From positions 1-64,000 of the forward strand of contig NYZP01000030.1 in NCBI GenBank assembly GCA_002687175.1: DNA of 64,000 bases, given 5' to 3'. The notes beneath the pieces are model-generated. The model was not told where the DNA came from. It was given only the letters and a program-made list of their open reading frames with translations, and did not search any database. This document shows, piece after piece, positions 9,134 through 17,739 of this stretch (the first letter of the stretch is position 1; each line of letters opens with the position of its first letter). A program made the position numbers and the translations under genes. Source of the stretch: Parcubacteria group bacterium (GTDB lineage: Bacteria > Patescibacteria > ABY1 > Buchananbacterales > UBA6539).

Positions 9134-10381
9134 ATGATTTCTGAGTCATTAAAAATTGCAATTGATGCTTTAAAGAATAATTTATCACGAACGGTCTTAA
9201 CCGTACTGGGTATTGTAATTGGAATTTCTTCAGTGATTACCGTTATTGCGGTAGGGCAAGGTATTAAACAATTTGTTGTTAAACAAGTTGAGGGTTTTGG
9301 ACCTGACTTAATTGAAGTTGAAATTAAAGTTCCGTCAGCCGGTAAAACTTCTTCGGAAAATGCCGTTGGCATCGCAACTGGTATTGAAATTACGACCTTA
9401 ACAATTAATGATCAGCAAGCAATTAATAAATTGCCTAATATCAAAAATTCTTATGCCGGTTCAATTGGCCAACAAATTGTTTCATTTGAGGATAAAAATA
9501 AACAAGTTTTATTATTTGGGGTAACTTCGGAGTTTATTAATATTGATACCGCTAATGTTGAAACCGGAAGATTTTTTACAGATGATGAGGATCGGTCATT
9601 AGCCAATGTAGTTGTCATTGGATCAAAGGTTAAAGAAGAAATTTTTGGTGATGGTGACCACTTGGGTAAATTAGTAAAAATGGGTAATCAAAAGTTTCGT
9701 GTTATTGGTGCCCTTGAGAGTAGGGGAACTACCTTTGGTTTTGATATGGATGATATGATTTACGTTCCTACCAGAACGTTGCAGAAAAAAATTATGGGTG
9801 TTGACCACGTTAGTTTCATGATGGTTCAAGTTTTTGACAGCACAATAGTTGAAGAAACTGCCGAAGAGATAACCTGGCTATTACGTGACCGGCATGATAT
9901 TACTGATCCTGATAAAGACGATTTTCATGCCACTTCCATGGCAGAAGCCTTAGAAATTCTCGATACGGTATTTTGGGCAATATCACTTTTATTAATAGCT
10001 GTAGCCAGTGTCTCATTAATTGTTGGTGGTGTAGGTATTATGAATATAATGTATGTGTCAGTAATGGAACGGGTGTACGAAATAGGTTTACGTAAAGCTG
10101 TTGGTGCTTCCAGAAAAGAAATTTTAAATCAATTTTTATGGGAAGCAATTATTATTACTTTCTTTGGAGCAGTTATTGGAATAATTGTTGGCGTTATATT
10201 ATCGTTAATCATTACTTTTGCAGCTAAATCACAAGGTCTTGATCTACAATTAATCATTTCCTTTTCCTCAATTGTTTTATCTTGTGGCGTAGCTGTTATG
10301 ATTGGATTGGTTTTTGGTATTTTACCGGCTCGTACTGCTGCTAAAATGGATGTAATTCAAGCTCTTAGATATAATAAATAG
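9134..10381 (+). CDS. MacB/FtsX-type ABC permease 2
   Basis: A 415-residue paralogue of the preceding permease with the same layout: TM1 at 18-40, an extracytoplasmic domain, then the VGGVGIMNIMYVSVMERV and GLRKAVGASRK blocks and two final helices. It starts 1 nt after the stop of permease 1, so the pair is tightly coupled. Two different permease halves point to a heterodimer, unlike the homodimeric MacB of Proteobacteria. Confidence 0.9.
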   Translation: MISESLKIAIDALKNNLSRTVLTVLGIVIGISSVITVIAVGQGIKQFVVKQVEGFGPDLIEVEIKVPSAGKTSSENAVGIATGIEITTLTINDQQAINKLPNIKNSYAGSIGQQIVSFEDKNKQVLLFGVTSEFINIDTANVETGRFFTDDEDRSLANVVVIGSKVKEEIFGDGDHLGKLVKMGNQKFRVIGALESRGTTFGFDMDDMIYVPTRTLQKKIMGVDHVSFMMVQVFDSTIVEETAEEITWLLRDRHDITDPDKDDFHATSMAEALEILDTVFWAISLLLIAVASVSLIVGGVGIMNIMYVSVMERVYEIGLRKAVGASRKEILNQFLWEAIIITFFGAVIGIIVGVILSLIITFAAKSQGLDLQLIISFSSIVLSCGVAVMIGLVFGILPARTAAKMDVIQALRYNK

Positions 10382-10419
10382 TAAATTTAAAAAAGAATTT
10401 GTAAACCAGTCGTTAAAAC

Positions 10420-10620
10420 ATGAAGCCTCGCGCAAGAGAGAAAAGATACCGTTATACGCCAAGGCATCAGCGCCTTTGGTACAAAATCAAGAGATTTATA
10501 AGAAGGCTATCACGGCCTGTAGATGACGAGACACTAAAGTGTCTTAAATCTCAAAACAAACAACGACCCCAGGTTTCATTACCCGGGGTCGTTTCACGTC
10601 CAAAAAAACGTATATTTTAA
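10420..10620 (+). CDS. Small basic protein of unknown function
   Basis: A 66-residue Arg/Lys-rich ORF (N-terminus MKPRAREKRYRYTPRHQR). I recognise no family. The 3' part of the ORF contains a hairpin, ACGACCCC/GGGGTCGT at 10563-10592, with no strong U-run after it on the plus strand; on the minus strand it is followed by a T-rich stretch. The ORF could therefore be a real basic peptide, or a spurious frame over an operon-end palindrome. It lies 38 nt after the permease gene. Confidence 0.4.
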   Translation: MKPRAREKRYRYTPRHQRLWYKIKRFIRRLSRPVDDETLKCLKSQNKQRPQVSLPGVVSRPKKRIF

Positions 10621-10644
10621 TATCTTTAGTTGATAGAGTATCTC

Positions 10645-10653
10645 TGTTATAAT
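10645..10653 (+). promoter_or_regulatory. Extended -10 promoter, leaderless GTG start
   Basis: TGT-TATAAT lies exactly 6 nt before the GTG at 10660, repeating the geometry of the first adaptor gene. Confidence 0.65.
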
Positions 10654-10659
10654 AGGGAT

Positions 10660-11886
10660 GTGGAAAAACTCTCAAAATCTCAGATTTTATTACTCATTAC
10701 TATTGTTATCCTGATAATAACGGTTTATTTTATTTACTTATCTAAGGATGAAAATATTGAGCCAGAAATTCTAAATGTAAATTCTGGCGGTACTGTTTTA
10801 GGAACCTCAACGACTACGGCGACTATTGATCTAAATTTTGCAATGTCCGGAACTTTATCAATATTGAATGTTACTGTTGGAGATGATGTTAAGGTTGATC
10901 AAATATTGGCTCAATTAAATGCTACTGACTTGATACTTAATCTGAATCAACAAAAGTCTAATTTAGCTGAGGCTCAGACAGATTTAGATAAGTTAAAAGC
11001 TGGACCAACTGATGAAGAAATTGCCGCATTACAATTAGCCATTAATCAAGCTGAAGCTGATTTGGTTATTGCCCAAAAAAATTTAAATAGTGCGGCATCA
11101 ACCACCAGTAAAATAATTGATGATCAGCAATCAGCAGTACTGGTTGTAGTCAAGGAGGTTTTAGCGGCCGCTAATATTTCTTTACAGGAGATTTTTGATA
11201 CCCTAAACTATAAAGGCAGTAGTAGTAATTTTTTAACTACCAATACGGAGTTACTAAAACAAGTAGAGGCTGGTTACAATTTAGCATTAACTAAAATTGA
11301 TGAAGCAGAATTGGCTTATAATTTAGCCAAGTTTAATCTTGATGGTGATTTTACTGATAATCAAATAGACCAAAGTGTTACCTTAACTTTAATTGCTTTG
11401 CCTGAAGTTGCTAAAACTTTAACTGACTTAATCGAGCTATTAAACTTTGTGACTTTAACTTCTGTTTTAAATCAAACGGACTTGGTTATCTTAAATACTA
11501 CTATTAATGCTGAACAGTTGGGTACTGATTTAAGTATTACTGATTTACAAACCTCCCAGAATGATTTAGCCGAGATTAGAGCAACACAGGAAATAAAACT
11601 TACAGCAGCTAGTGATCAAGTTAGCGTTAGTGAAAAAAAATTTATTGAGTCTGAATCAGAATTAGAACTTAAGCTGGCGCCAGTTAGTCAAGAAGACATT
11701 GTACTACTTCAAGCTAAAGTTAGTAAGATTAGAGCTGACTTGGCGAGAGCTCAAACAAGATATAATCAATCAATATTACGTTCACCAATTGCTGGAGAAA
11801 TTAGAGCCATTAATTTTAATATTGGAGAACAAATAAATTCAGAACAACCGGTTATTATAATTTCAACAGATTATAGTAAAAATTAG
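10660..11886 (+). CDS. HlyD-type adaptor protein, C-terminally short
   Basis: A 408-residue paralogue of the adaptor at 5455. It has an N-terminal membrane helix (about 8-26), a lipoyl half, a long coiled-coil hairpin and the second lipoyl half (RSPIAGEIRAINFNIGEQ), but stops right after it. The beta-barrel and membrane-proximal domains (about 160 residues) are missing. The reading frame ends in TAG 5 nt before rodA. I chose the GTG at 10660 because an extended -10 ends 6 nt upstream; the in-frame TTG at 10630 precedes that promoter. It may be a specialised short adaptor or a truncated duplicate. Confidence 0.75.
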   Translation: MEKLSKSQILLLITIVILIITVYFIYLSKDENIEPEILNVNSGGTVLGTSTTTATIDLNFAMSGTLSILNVTVGDDVKVDQILAQLNATDLILNLNQQKSNLAEAQTDLDKLKAGPTDEEIAALQLAINQAEADLVIAQKNLNSAASTTSKIIDDQQSAVLVVVKEVLAAANISLQEIFDTLNYKGSSSNFLTTNTELLKQVEAGYNLALTKIDEAELAYNLAKFNLDGDFTDNQIDQSVTLTLIALPEVAKTLTDLIELLNFVTLTSVLNQTDLVILNTTINAEQLGTDLSITDLQTSQNDLAEIRATQEIKLTAASDQVSVSEKKFIESESELELKLAPVSQEDIVLLQAKVSKIRADLARAQTRYNQSILRSPIAGEIRAINFNIGEQINSEQPVIIISTDYSKN

Positions 11887-11891
11887 TTACT

Positions 11892-13004
11892 ATGTTTCTA
11901 CAAAAATTATTTTCAATATTCAAAAGCTTTGACTGGATTCTTTTAGGTGCGGTTTTCTTATTGATTTGTTTTGGATTGGCCGCTATCTACAGCGTTACTA
12001 TCAGCTTTGAAGAGGCTAGTTTTTTAAACTTTAATAAACAGATCATTTTTGCGGTTATTGGTTTAATTGTTCTTTTTATAATTAGTTTTTTTGACTATCG
12101 ATTTTGGCAGGATTATAGCTACCTAGTATATTTGGCGGTGGCTATAATTTTAGTAGCCGTTCTATTCTTTGGTACAACTGTCCGAGGCACCACTGGTTGG
12201 TTTTCCATTTTTGGAATAAATTTTCAGCCAGTGGAATTAGCCAAAATTGCTTTGATAATATTTTTGGCATATTTTTTGAGCAATAAAGGAGCATTAATTA
12301 AAGAACCTAAAAATTTTATTATCACCCTTTCTGGTACTGGTTTATTTTTCTTGTTAGTTATGCTACAGCCTGATTTTGGATCAGGCGTTATTTTGTTTTT
12401 AGTTTGGCTTTTAATAGTTGTTTTTTCCGGAGCCAGCAAAAAACATTTAATTATTACCGGTCTGGGTTTAATGGCTCTGGCAGTAGTTGCTTGGTTCTTC
12501 TTATTTGCTGATTATCAAAAAGATCGAATTTTAACATTTGTTAATCCAACTTCTGATCCCTATGGTAGCGGTTATCATGTACGTCAAGCAGTAACGGCAG
12601 TTGGCGCTGGAGGATTTCTAGGGCGAGGGTTAGGTTTTGGGTCTCAGTCACAGCTAAAATTTTTGCCGGCTAGCCAAACTGATTTTATCTTTGCCGTAAT
12701 TGCCGAGGAGTTAGGTTTTCTGGGGGTTAGCTTAGTTTTTTTCCTGTGGGGATTAATTTTTTGGCGGTTAATTCGGGCGGTTAAAATAATGAAAGATAAT
12801 TTCTCGGCTCTCTTTATTCTAGGTGCATCAGCAATTTTTTTCAGCCAGATAATTATTAATATTGGAATGAACATTGGTTTAGTACCAGTGACCGGTATTT
12901 CTTTACCATTCCTTAGCTATGGTGGCAGTTTTTTATTAATAAGTCTGGTTTTAATTGGTATTATTGAAAGCATGATTATACGGAATCAACGCTTAGGTGC
13001 TTAA
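11892..13004 (+). CDS. rodA: SEDS peptidoglycan glycosyltransferase RodA
   Basis: A 370-residue polytopic membrane protein with about ten helices. Family blocks include FGIN..PVELAKIALIIFLA, LQPDFGSG, the long extracellular stretch with GSGYHVRQAVTAVGAGGFLGRG, the core DFIFAVIAEELGFLG, and the C-terminal PVTGISLPFLSYGGSF. SEDS proteins polymerise lipid II with a class B PBP, which is not encoded in this window. It lies 5 nt after the short adaptor, so it is probably co-transcribed. Confidence 0.93.
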   Translation: MFLQKLFSIFKSFDWILLGAVFLLICFGLAAIYSVTISFEEASFLNFNKQIIFAVIGLIVLFIISFFDYRFWQDYSYLVYLAVAIILVAVLFFGTTVRGTTGWFSIFGINFQPVELAKIALIIFLAYFLSNKGALIKEPKNFIITLSGTGLFFLLVMLQPDFGSGVILFLVWLLIVVFSGASKKHLIITGLGLMALAVVAWFFLFADYQKDRILTFVNPTSDPYGSGYHVRQAVTAVGAGGFLGRGLGFGSQSQLKFLPASQTDFIFAVIAEELGFLGVSLVFFLWGLIFWRLIRAVKIMKDNFSALFILGASAIFFSQIIINIGMNIGLVPVTGISLPFLSYGGSFLLISLVLIGIIESMIIRNQRLGA

Positions 13005-13010
13005 GATAAT

Positions 13011-13039
13011 TTGACTATTTTTGTGATTTAGGCTATATT
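13011..13039 (+). promoter_or_regulatory. Consensus promoter for the zinc-ribbon gene
   Basis: TTGACT (13011-13016), a 17-bp spacer and TATATT (13034-13039). The start codon at 13051 is 11 nt downstream, so the leader is only about 5 nt. Confidence 0.7.
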
Positions 13040-13050
13040 GTTACTAACCT

Positions 13051-13386
13051 ATGGGGGAGAAATTATTCAATTTATTTAGTGATAATCCCACTCTAATAAC
13101 ACATTGCCCGGTTTGCAATGTACGTTATAACCCTCTAGAAGCTAGGGTGTTAGAGGAGGGGGAAAGTGCGCACCTAGTTTATATTAAGTGCCGTCAATGC
13201 CAGTCAGCGATACTGGCATTAATTATTGCTAATAATTCCGGTATTAGTTCCATGGGACTAATAACTGATTTGAGCAGTGATGACGTTTTAAAGTTTAAAT
13301 CAGACAATGCTATTAGTTGCGATGATGTGATTGAAGTGCATCAATTATTAAATAAGGAGAAAGTACTAATTGAATATTTTGATTAA
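13051..13386 (+). CDS. Small zinc-ribbon protein of unknown function
   Basis: A 111-residue protein with CPVC (residues 19-22) and CRQC (about 48-51), a four-cysteine zinc-ribbon arrangement. The rest contains a Met/Gly-rich stretch (SGISSMGLITDLSSDD) and an acidic C-terminal region ending KVLIEYFD. I recognise no named family. It has its own promoter and lies 30 nt before rplY. Confidence 0.72.
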   Translation: MGEKLFNLFSDNPTLITHCPVCNVRYNPLEARVLEEGESAHLVYIKCRQCQSAILALIIANNSGISSMGLITDLSSDDVLKFKSDNAISCDDVIEVHQLLNKEKVLIEYFD

Positions 13387-13416
13387 ATATTAACTTTACA
13401 AAGGAGTAGGTAATAA

Positions 13417-14151
13417 ATGCCTGAACAAATAAACCTTAAGGTAAAGACCAGAAGCGAGGTCGGAAAAAAAGTAAATAATTTAAGAAAGCAGGGTCAAATC
13501 CCGGCTATTTTGTATGGGAACAAAATGGATCCAGCAAATTTATCTGTTGATTATTCAACTTTTGAAAAAGTTTTTAAAAAAGCTGGAGAAAGTACTTTAA
13601 TTGATTTAGAAATTGATGATCAAAAACCAATTAAAGTTTTAGTTCAAGACTATCAAATTAATCCAGTATCTGATAAATTTATTCATATTGATTTTCAACA
13701 AATCAATATGACTGAAAAACTTCATGCCACGGTTGAGCTTAAATTTATTGGCGAGCCACCAGCCGTAAAAGAATTTGGTGGTGTTTTAATTACCAGTATC
13801 GATAATTTGGAAGTTGAATGTCTACCACAAGATCTAGTTCACCAAATTGAAATTGATCTATCAAGTTTAGAAAAAATTGATGATTCAATTCACGTTGCTG
13901 ATATCAAGGCTCCGGAAGGTATAACAATTTTAAATACCCCTGATAATGTAATCGTCCTAATTCAAGCACCAAGAACAGATAAAGATATGGCCGCTCTTGA
14001 AGAAAAACCAGACGGTGAATTGCCATCAGTTGTCGGCACCGAAGGCACAGAGGGTATTGAAGGTGAAACTGCTGAAAAAGGTGAAGGCGGTACTGAAGTT
14101 AAAGCCGAAACAGATAAGACCAAACCAGAAGATAAAGCAGAGAAGAAATAA
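13417..14151 (+). CDS. rplY: 50S ribosomal protein L25 (CTC/TL5 type)
   Basis: A 244-residue long-form L25. An N-terminal 5S rRNA-binding domain (about 1-95, with RKQGQIPAILYG) is followed by the CTC beta domain (about 100-190) and an acidic, Glu-rich tail of about 50 residues. A strong Shine-Dalgarno site (AAAGGAG) precedes the ATG, in contrast to the leaderless style of many neighbours. A terminator follows. Confidence 0.93.
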   Translation: MPEQINLKVKTRSEVGKKVNNLRKQGQIPAILYGNKMDPANLSVDYSTFEKVFKKAGESTLIDLEIDDQKPIKVLVQDYQINPVSDKFIHIDFQQINMTEKLHATVELKFIGEPPAVKEFGGVLITSIDNLEVECLPQDLVHQIEIDLSSLEKIDDSIHVADIKAPEGITILNTPDNVIVLIQAPRTDKDMAALEEKPDGELPSVVGTEGTEGIEGETAEKGEGGTEVKAETDKTKPEDKAEKK

Positions 14152-14182
14152 TTTTTATATAAAAAATTATCTAATTTAACCC

Positions 14183-14200
14183 AGACCTTAAGGTCTTTTT
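14183..14200 (+). terminator. Terminator of rplY
   Basis: The palindrome AGACCTTAAGGTCT is followed by a run of T. Confidence 0.7.
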
Positions 14201-14235
14201 GTGTTTGAACCCCACTCGTTTAAGGAGAATTAACC

Positions 14236-14445
14236 ATGGGAGCAGACTCAAATTGTGGATTTGAGGACGACGAAGAGGTTATTCATGAATACATGCGTAT
14301 CTTGAACGTTTCCGGCCAGAGTATCGCTAGAGCTTTTTTAGACGGGCTTCCGGAAAACCAGCGTAGCCGGGTTACCCCAGACATCAATCTTCTGGTCGCG
14401 ACGCGGGCCGCGCGTCTCACCGCACGGCGCCAAAGAGAAACCTGA
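14236..14445 (+). CDS. Small protein of unknown function
   Basis: A 69-residue acidic-to-basic protein. The N-terminus is Asp/Glu-rich and the C-terminus Arg-rich (TRAARLTARRQRET). It has a good Shine-Dalgarno site (TAAGGAG, 9 nt before ATG) and a strong terminator of its own. Its GC content, especially in the 3' third, is well above that of the neighbours, which could mean recent transfer. I recognise no family. Confidence 0.6.
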   Translation: MGADSNCGFEDDEEVIHEYMRILNVSGQSIARAFLDGLPENQRSRVTPDINLLVATRAARLTARRQRET

Positions 14446-14500
14446 TACCCATATCTAACTTTCTCTGCCCAGAAAATTGCGGTAATAATCTACTGCAACT

Positions 14501-14539
14501 GCACGACTTAGAACATCGCCGTTCAAGCCGTGCTTTTTT
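14501..14539 (+). terminator. Strong intrinsic terminator
   Basis: GCACG-(CTT)-GAAC pairs with GTTC-(AAG)-CGTGC around a 6-nt loop and is followed by six T. Confidence 0.85.
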
Positions 14540-14595
14540 AAGTAGAATTTCATACTTTTAATTAAAGTAAAAATATTATAAAATACTAATATTAT

Positions 14596-15633
14596 ATGTT
14601 TAAAAATTTAAAGAATTTATTTAATATTTCTCCTCGACTATGGATTCTAATTGCTGGTGCCGTTTTAACGGCTGATTTTTTTCTGCTATATTTTATAGCT
14701 ACGGAGAACAGTTTTAATTGGCAATTTGGCAAAATTCGTCCAGTAGATCAAATGAATCATCGTTTGCTAGACGGTGAATTAGTAGCAAAAGATATATCAT
14801 CATTAAAACCAATTGTTGTGATGATGGAGAATCACTCGCTAAGTAGACCAACTGCTGGCCTGGAAAATGCCAGTATAATTTACGAAACAATCATCGAAGG
14901 TGACATAACCAGATTTTTGGCTATTTTTGATCCAACTATTGAAGCTAAAAAAATTGGACCAGTTCGATCAGTCAGACCTTTTTTTGTCGAAATTGCCGAA
15001 GAGTGGAATCCAGTTTTATTCCATGCTGGAGGTAGCCAGGACGCTATGTATAAGTTAACTTATAGTAAAGTTGATAATGTAAACGAGATATCAGGAGATG
15101 GCATTTATTTTTGGCGTGACACTCAGCGAGCAATGCCCCATAATCTTTTTACCTCAATTAATCAAATCAAAAGAGCAATTGAAGCTAAAGAGATAGATTT
15201 GGCAGCAGATTTTGAACCTTGGTTATTTAAAAATGATGGTCTAGACAGACCAGAGGCGGACGCAAAATTACATGAAGTAGTAAAAGTTAATTTTAACAAT
15301 AATCCATTATATCAAGTTGAGTATAGGTATAATCAAGAAGATCATAACTATACTCGCTACTTGGCTGGAGAAATTCATAAAACTGACAGGGGCATATTTC
15401 TCAAAGCAAATAACATTATTTTTCAACATGTAAATTTTGATGTTGTTGATAGCTATGGCAGATTAGATGTCAACGTCACGGGAAAAGGCCGAGCAGAGAT
15501 TTTTCAAGATGGTAGGATAATTGAAGCCTATTGGCAAAAACCAAAGAACAGTAGAACCAAATTCTATGATTTGGGTAATCGAGAGATAAAATTTAACCGA
15601 GGAACTATTTGGATTGAGCTAGTTTTTAACTAA
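14596..15633 (+). CDS. DUF3048 domain surface protein
   Basis: A 345-residue protein with an N-terminal membrane helix (about 14-32) and an extracytoplasmic DUF3048 domain, as in Bacillus YerB. Visible blocks are SLKPIVVMMENHS, SRPTAGLENASIIYE, EGDITRFLAIF and GPVRSVRPFFVE, then the C-terminal half with NRGTIWIELV. DUF3048 proteins are cell-envelope associated; their biochemical role is not known to me. It is monocistronic, with an AT-rich upstream region holding a weak -10 (TAAAAT near 14579). Confidence 0.85.
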   Translation: MFKNLKNLFNISPRLWILIAGAVLTADFFLLYFIATENSFNWQFGKIRPVDQMNHRLLDGELVAKDISSLKPIVVMMENHSLSRPTAGLENASIIYETIIEGDITRFLAIFDPTIEAKKIGPVRSVRPFFVEIAEEWNPVLFHAGGSQDAMYKLTYSKVDNVNEISGDGIYFWRDTQRAMPHNLFTSINQIKRAIEAKEIDLAADFEPWLFKNDGLDRPEADAKLHEVVKVNFNNNPLYQVEYRYNQEDHNYTRYLAGEIHKTDRGIFLKANNIIFQHVNFDVVDSYGRLDVNVTGKGRAEIFQDGRIIEAYWQKPKNSRTKFYDLGNREIKFNRGTIWIELVFN

Positions 15634-15667
15634 AACCCTTTGTAATTAGCTTCTTATATTTGTATTC

Positions 15668-15696
15668 TTGACATGAATACTTTTTTTATTTAACAT
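15668..15696 (+). promoter_or_regulatory. Strong promoter of an orphan RNA
   Basis: TTGACA (15668-15673), a 17-bp spacer and TAACAT (15691-15696). No convincing ORF follows. Confidence 0.65.
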
Positions 15697-15702
15697 ACTA
15701 AT

Positions 15703-16089
15703 ATCACTACATTTGGAGAAGGGAGGATAAAATCGACTTGGATGATGTAGTACAGTATCGTTTTTTTACGCGGCAGTCTTGAACTTATCTCATGCGAGGG
15801 GTACAACCATTTCCATAGTTACGAGCCAACGATGAGTTGACAGAAATTCAACAAGAATATCTGTAAAAACTTCCGACTAACGGAGTTACTATGAATTGGC
15901 CAACCCAAGGCACAGACCACTGATTCAAGACGAACGAACCCACAGGGGAATGTTATGCGCAATTTGCATTTGTGGAGTTCTGGAATGCCCAACAAGATCA
16001 CTTTGGAGCGGGAAAGACCACCGCCCCTATAGATTCATTTTGGCTCGAGATTCGCACCTAAGCAATGCGTCTTCTCGGGCCACTTTTTT
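15703..16089 (+). ncRNA. Candidate structured non-coding RNA, about 385 nt
   Basis: The 495-nt gap between the DUF3048 gene and dnaX has a consensus promoter at one end and a strong terminator at the other. Its base composition is closer to 46-48 percent GC than the genome's usual third. Only tiny ORFs are present (a 10-codon ORF after a GGAG motif near 15891 and a 25-codon ORF near 15955), and the longer frame at 15896-16111 runs through the terminator. It does not fit tmRNA (no tRNA-like ends), SRP RNA or RNase P RNA. The 5' part holds GGAGAAGGGAGGATAAAA; hairpins such as ACTTCCG/CGGAGT near 15870 are visible. A set of small peptides is the alternative. Confidence 0.5.
16042..16089 (+). terminator. 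Terminator of the orphan RNA
   Basis: GGCTCGAGA pairs with TCTCGGGCC, and CGCA with TGCG inside it. Six T follow. The -35 of the dnaX promoter begins 2 nt later. Confidence 0.85.
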
Positions 16090-16090
16090 C

Positions 16091-16119
16091 TTGATTAAAA
16101 TAAAAAAATAGGCTATTAT
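16091..16119 (+). promoter_or_regulatory. dnaX promoter
   Basis: TTGATT (16091-16096), a 17-bp spacer and TATTAT (16114-16119). The ATG at 16129 is 9 nt beyond the -10, so the leader is 2-3 nt at most. Confidence 0.7.
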
Positions 16120-16128
16120 TTCAATGCT

Positions 16129-17724
16129 ATGGATCTAACATTATATCGAAAATATCGCCCTCAAAGCTTTAAAGAAGTTATTGGGCAGAACCATGTTAAA
16201 ACCACGGTTCAAAGTGAAATTGAAACTGGTAAAGTGGCTCATGCTTATCTATTTTCTGGTCCTCGTGGTCTTGGTAAAACTACTATGGCCCGGCTTTTGG
16301 CAAAAGCGGTTAATTGCTTAAAAGTAAAATCTGGTAGTAGTGAACCATGTAACAGCTGTGACGCTTGTACTGAATTAATGGCGGCTAAGTCGCTAGATAT
16401 CATTGAAATCGATGCGGCGTCACATACCGGGGTTGATAATGTTCGGGAAAATATTATTGATAATGCTCGGTTTACCCCAACAAGTCGTAAATTTAAAGTT
16501 TTTATTATTGATGAAGTTCACATGCTGTCAGTATCAGCATTTAATGCCCTGTTAAAAATTTTAGAGGAACCACCAGATCATGTAATGTTTATTTTGGCTA
16601 CTACCGAAATTCATAAAGTTCCAGAAACTATTATTTCTCGTTGTCAGCACTTTGAATTCAGAAAAGTAACCGAGGCCGAAATTGTCGGTCGTTTAAATCA
16701 ACTTGTTACAAAAGAAAAAAGATCAGTTGATAAATCAATTTTAGAAAATATTGCTTATTATGCAGATGGTGGTATGCGTGACGCTGAAAGTTTACTCGGT
16801 CAAATTTTATCTTTAAGTGATAAAGAAATTACCCCTGAGCAAGCCGAGTTAGTGCTACCACGATCTCGTTTTGATTTAGTTTTAGAATTTATTGCTTATT
16901 TAAGTAAAAAGGATTCAACCGCCGCGATCGGCTTAATAAATCGGTTAGTTCAGGAAGGAATTGATTTAGAAAAGTTTAATGTTGAACTAATTGAAGTGTT
17001 AAGAAAAATTTTACTGATAAAAATAAATCAAGATTTAAGTAAATATACTAGTGGTTTGAATAAAGATCTGGAAAAAAGAGTAACTGATATTTCTAAAGAT
17101 ATGACACTCAATTTTTTAGTTAGAGCAACAGAAATTTTTATGGCTAAACAGCAAGATCTTAAATTCGCCACTATTTATCAACTGCCATTAGAATTAGCAA
17201 TTTTAGAAATAATTGGTTCCAACCAGGAAGAAGTTAATGATAATGATAACGATGTAGATTCATCAAATAATAATAAACCTCTAGCAACACCTAAAGTAGA
17301 TAATAAGATTACAGAGAGGCCAAAACCAGAAGTGAAAAAACAAGTTAATAGTGCTGTTGCTGTCAGACTAACTTTAGATCAAATTAAAGAAAAATGGGGA
17401 GAAGTTTTACAAAATTTAAAGCAGTATAATCAAAGCCTAGCTTCAGCTTTAAAGATTGGCCAACCGGGATCGGTAAAAGATGATGGAACACTAGAGGTTT
17501 GCTTTAAACATAAATTTCATCAAGAAAGAATTAACGACACCAAAAACAAAAAGATTTTAGAAAGTGTCCTAGAAGAAATTTTTGGGGTTAAGCTAATTGT
17601 TAGAACATTAGTTGTTAAAGAACTGCCTGATAAGGAAGTCATAGTCGAAGCGGTTGCTGAAAAGCCAGCCGATGATTCCTTGGATAATATTTTAAAAACA
17701 TTTGGCGGTCAGGTTGTAGATTAG
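16129..17724 (+). CDS. dnaX: DNA polymerase III subunit gamma/tau
   Basis: A 531-residue clamp-loader ATPase. Walker A is GPRGLGKTT (44-52), the zinc cysteines are Cys63, 74, 77 and 80, Walker B/DEVH is at 128-131, and the sensor/arginine-finger segment ETIISRCQHFEFR lies near 168-178. Domain III follows to about residue 360, then an Asn-rich linker and a tau-like C-terminal domain (about 410-505). I see no obvious A-run frameshift signal that would give a separate gamma product. In many bacteria ybaB and recR follow dnaX; here ybaB is 1.8 kb downstream and recR is 38 kb away. Confidence 0.95.
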   Translation: MDLTLYRKYRPQSFKEVIGQNHVKTTVQSEIETGKVAHAYLFSGPRGLGKTTMARLLAKAVNCLKVKSGSSEPCNSCDACTELMAAKSLDIIEIDAASHTGVDNVRENIIDNARFTPTSRKFKVFIIDEVHMLSVSAFNALLKILEEPPDHVMFILATTEIHKVPETIISRCQHFEFRKVTEAEIVGRLNQLVTKEKRSVDKSILENIAYYADGGMRDAESLLGQILSLSDKEITPEQAELVLPRSRFDLVLEFIAYLSKKDSTAAIGLINRLVQEGIDLEKFNVELIEVLRKILLIKINQDLSKYTSGLNKDLEKRVTDISKDMTLNFLVRATEIFMAKQQDLKFATIYQLPLELAILEIIGSNQEEVNDNDNDVDSSNNNKPLATPKVDNKITERPKPEVKKQVNSAVAVRLTLDQIKEKWGEVLQNLKQYNQSLASALKIGQPGSVKDDGTLEVCFKHKFHQERINDTKNKKILESVLEEIFGVKLIVRTLVVKELPDKEVIVEAVAEKPADDSLDNILKTFGGQVVD

Positions 17725-17739
17725 ATAGACAGTAAATAT

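Noticed and set aside
10563..10592. Hairpin as terminator of the MacB-type operon
   Set aside because: The plus strand lacks a proper U-run after the stem, so I did not list it as a terminator; it may be another palindromic repeat.
15703..16089. tmRNA
   Set aside because: No tRNA-like 5' and 3' ends pair, there is no T-arm near the 3' end, and no tag reading frame ending in Ala-Ala precedes a stop.
15896..16111. 71-residue ORF with Cys motifs
   Set aside because: It reads through the strong terminator at 16042-16089 and into the dnaX promoter, lacks a ribosome site, and its composition is random-like.
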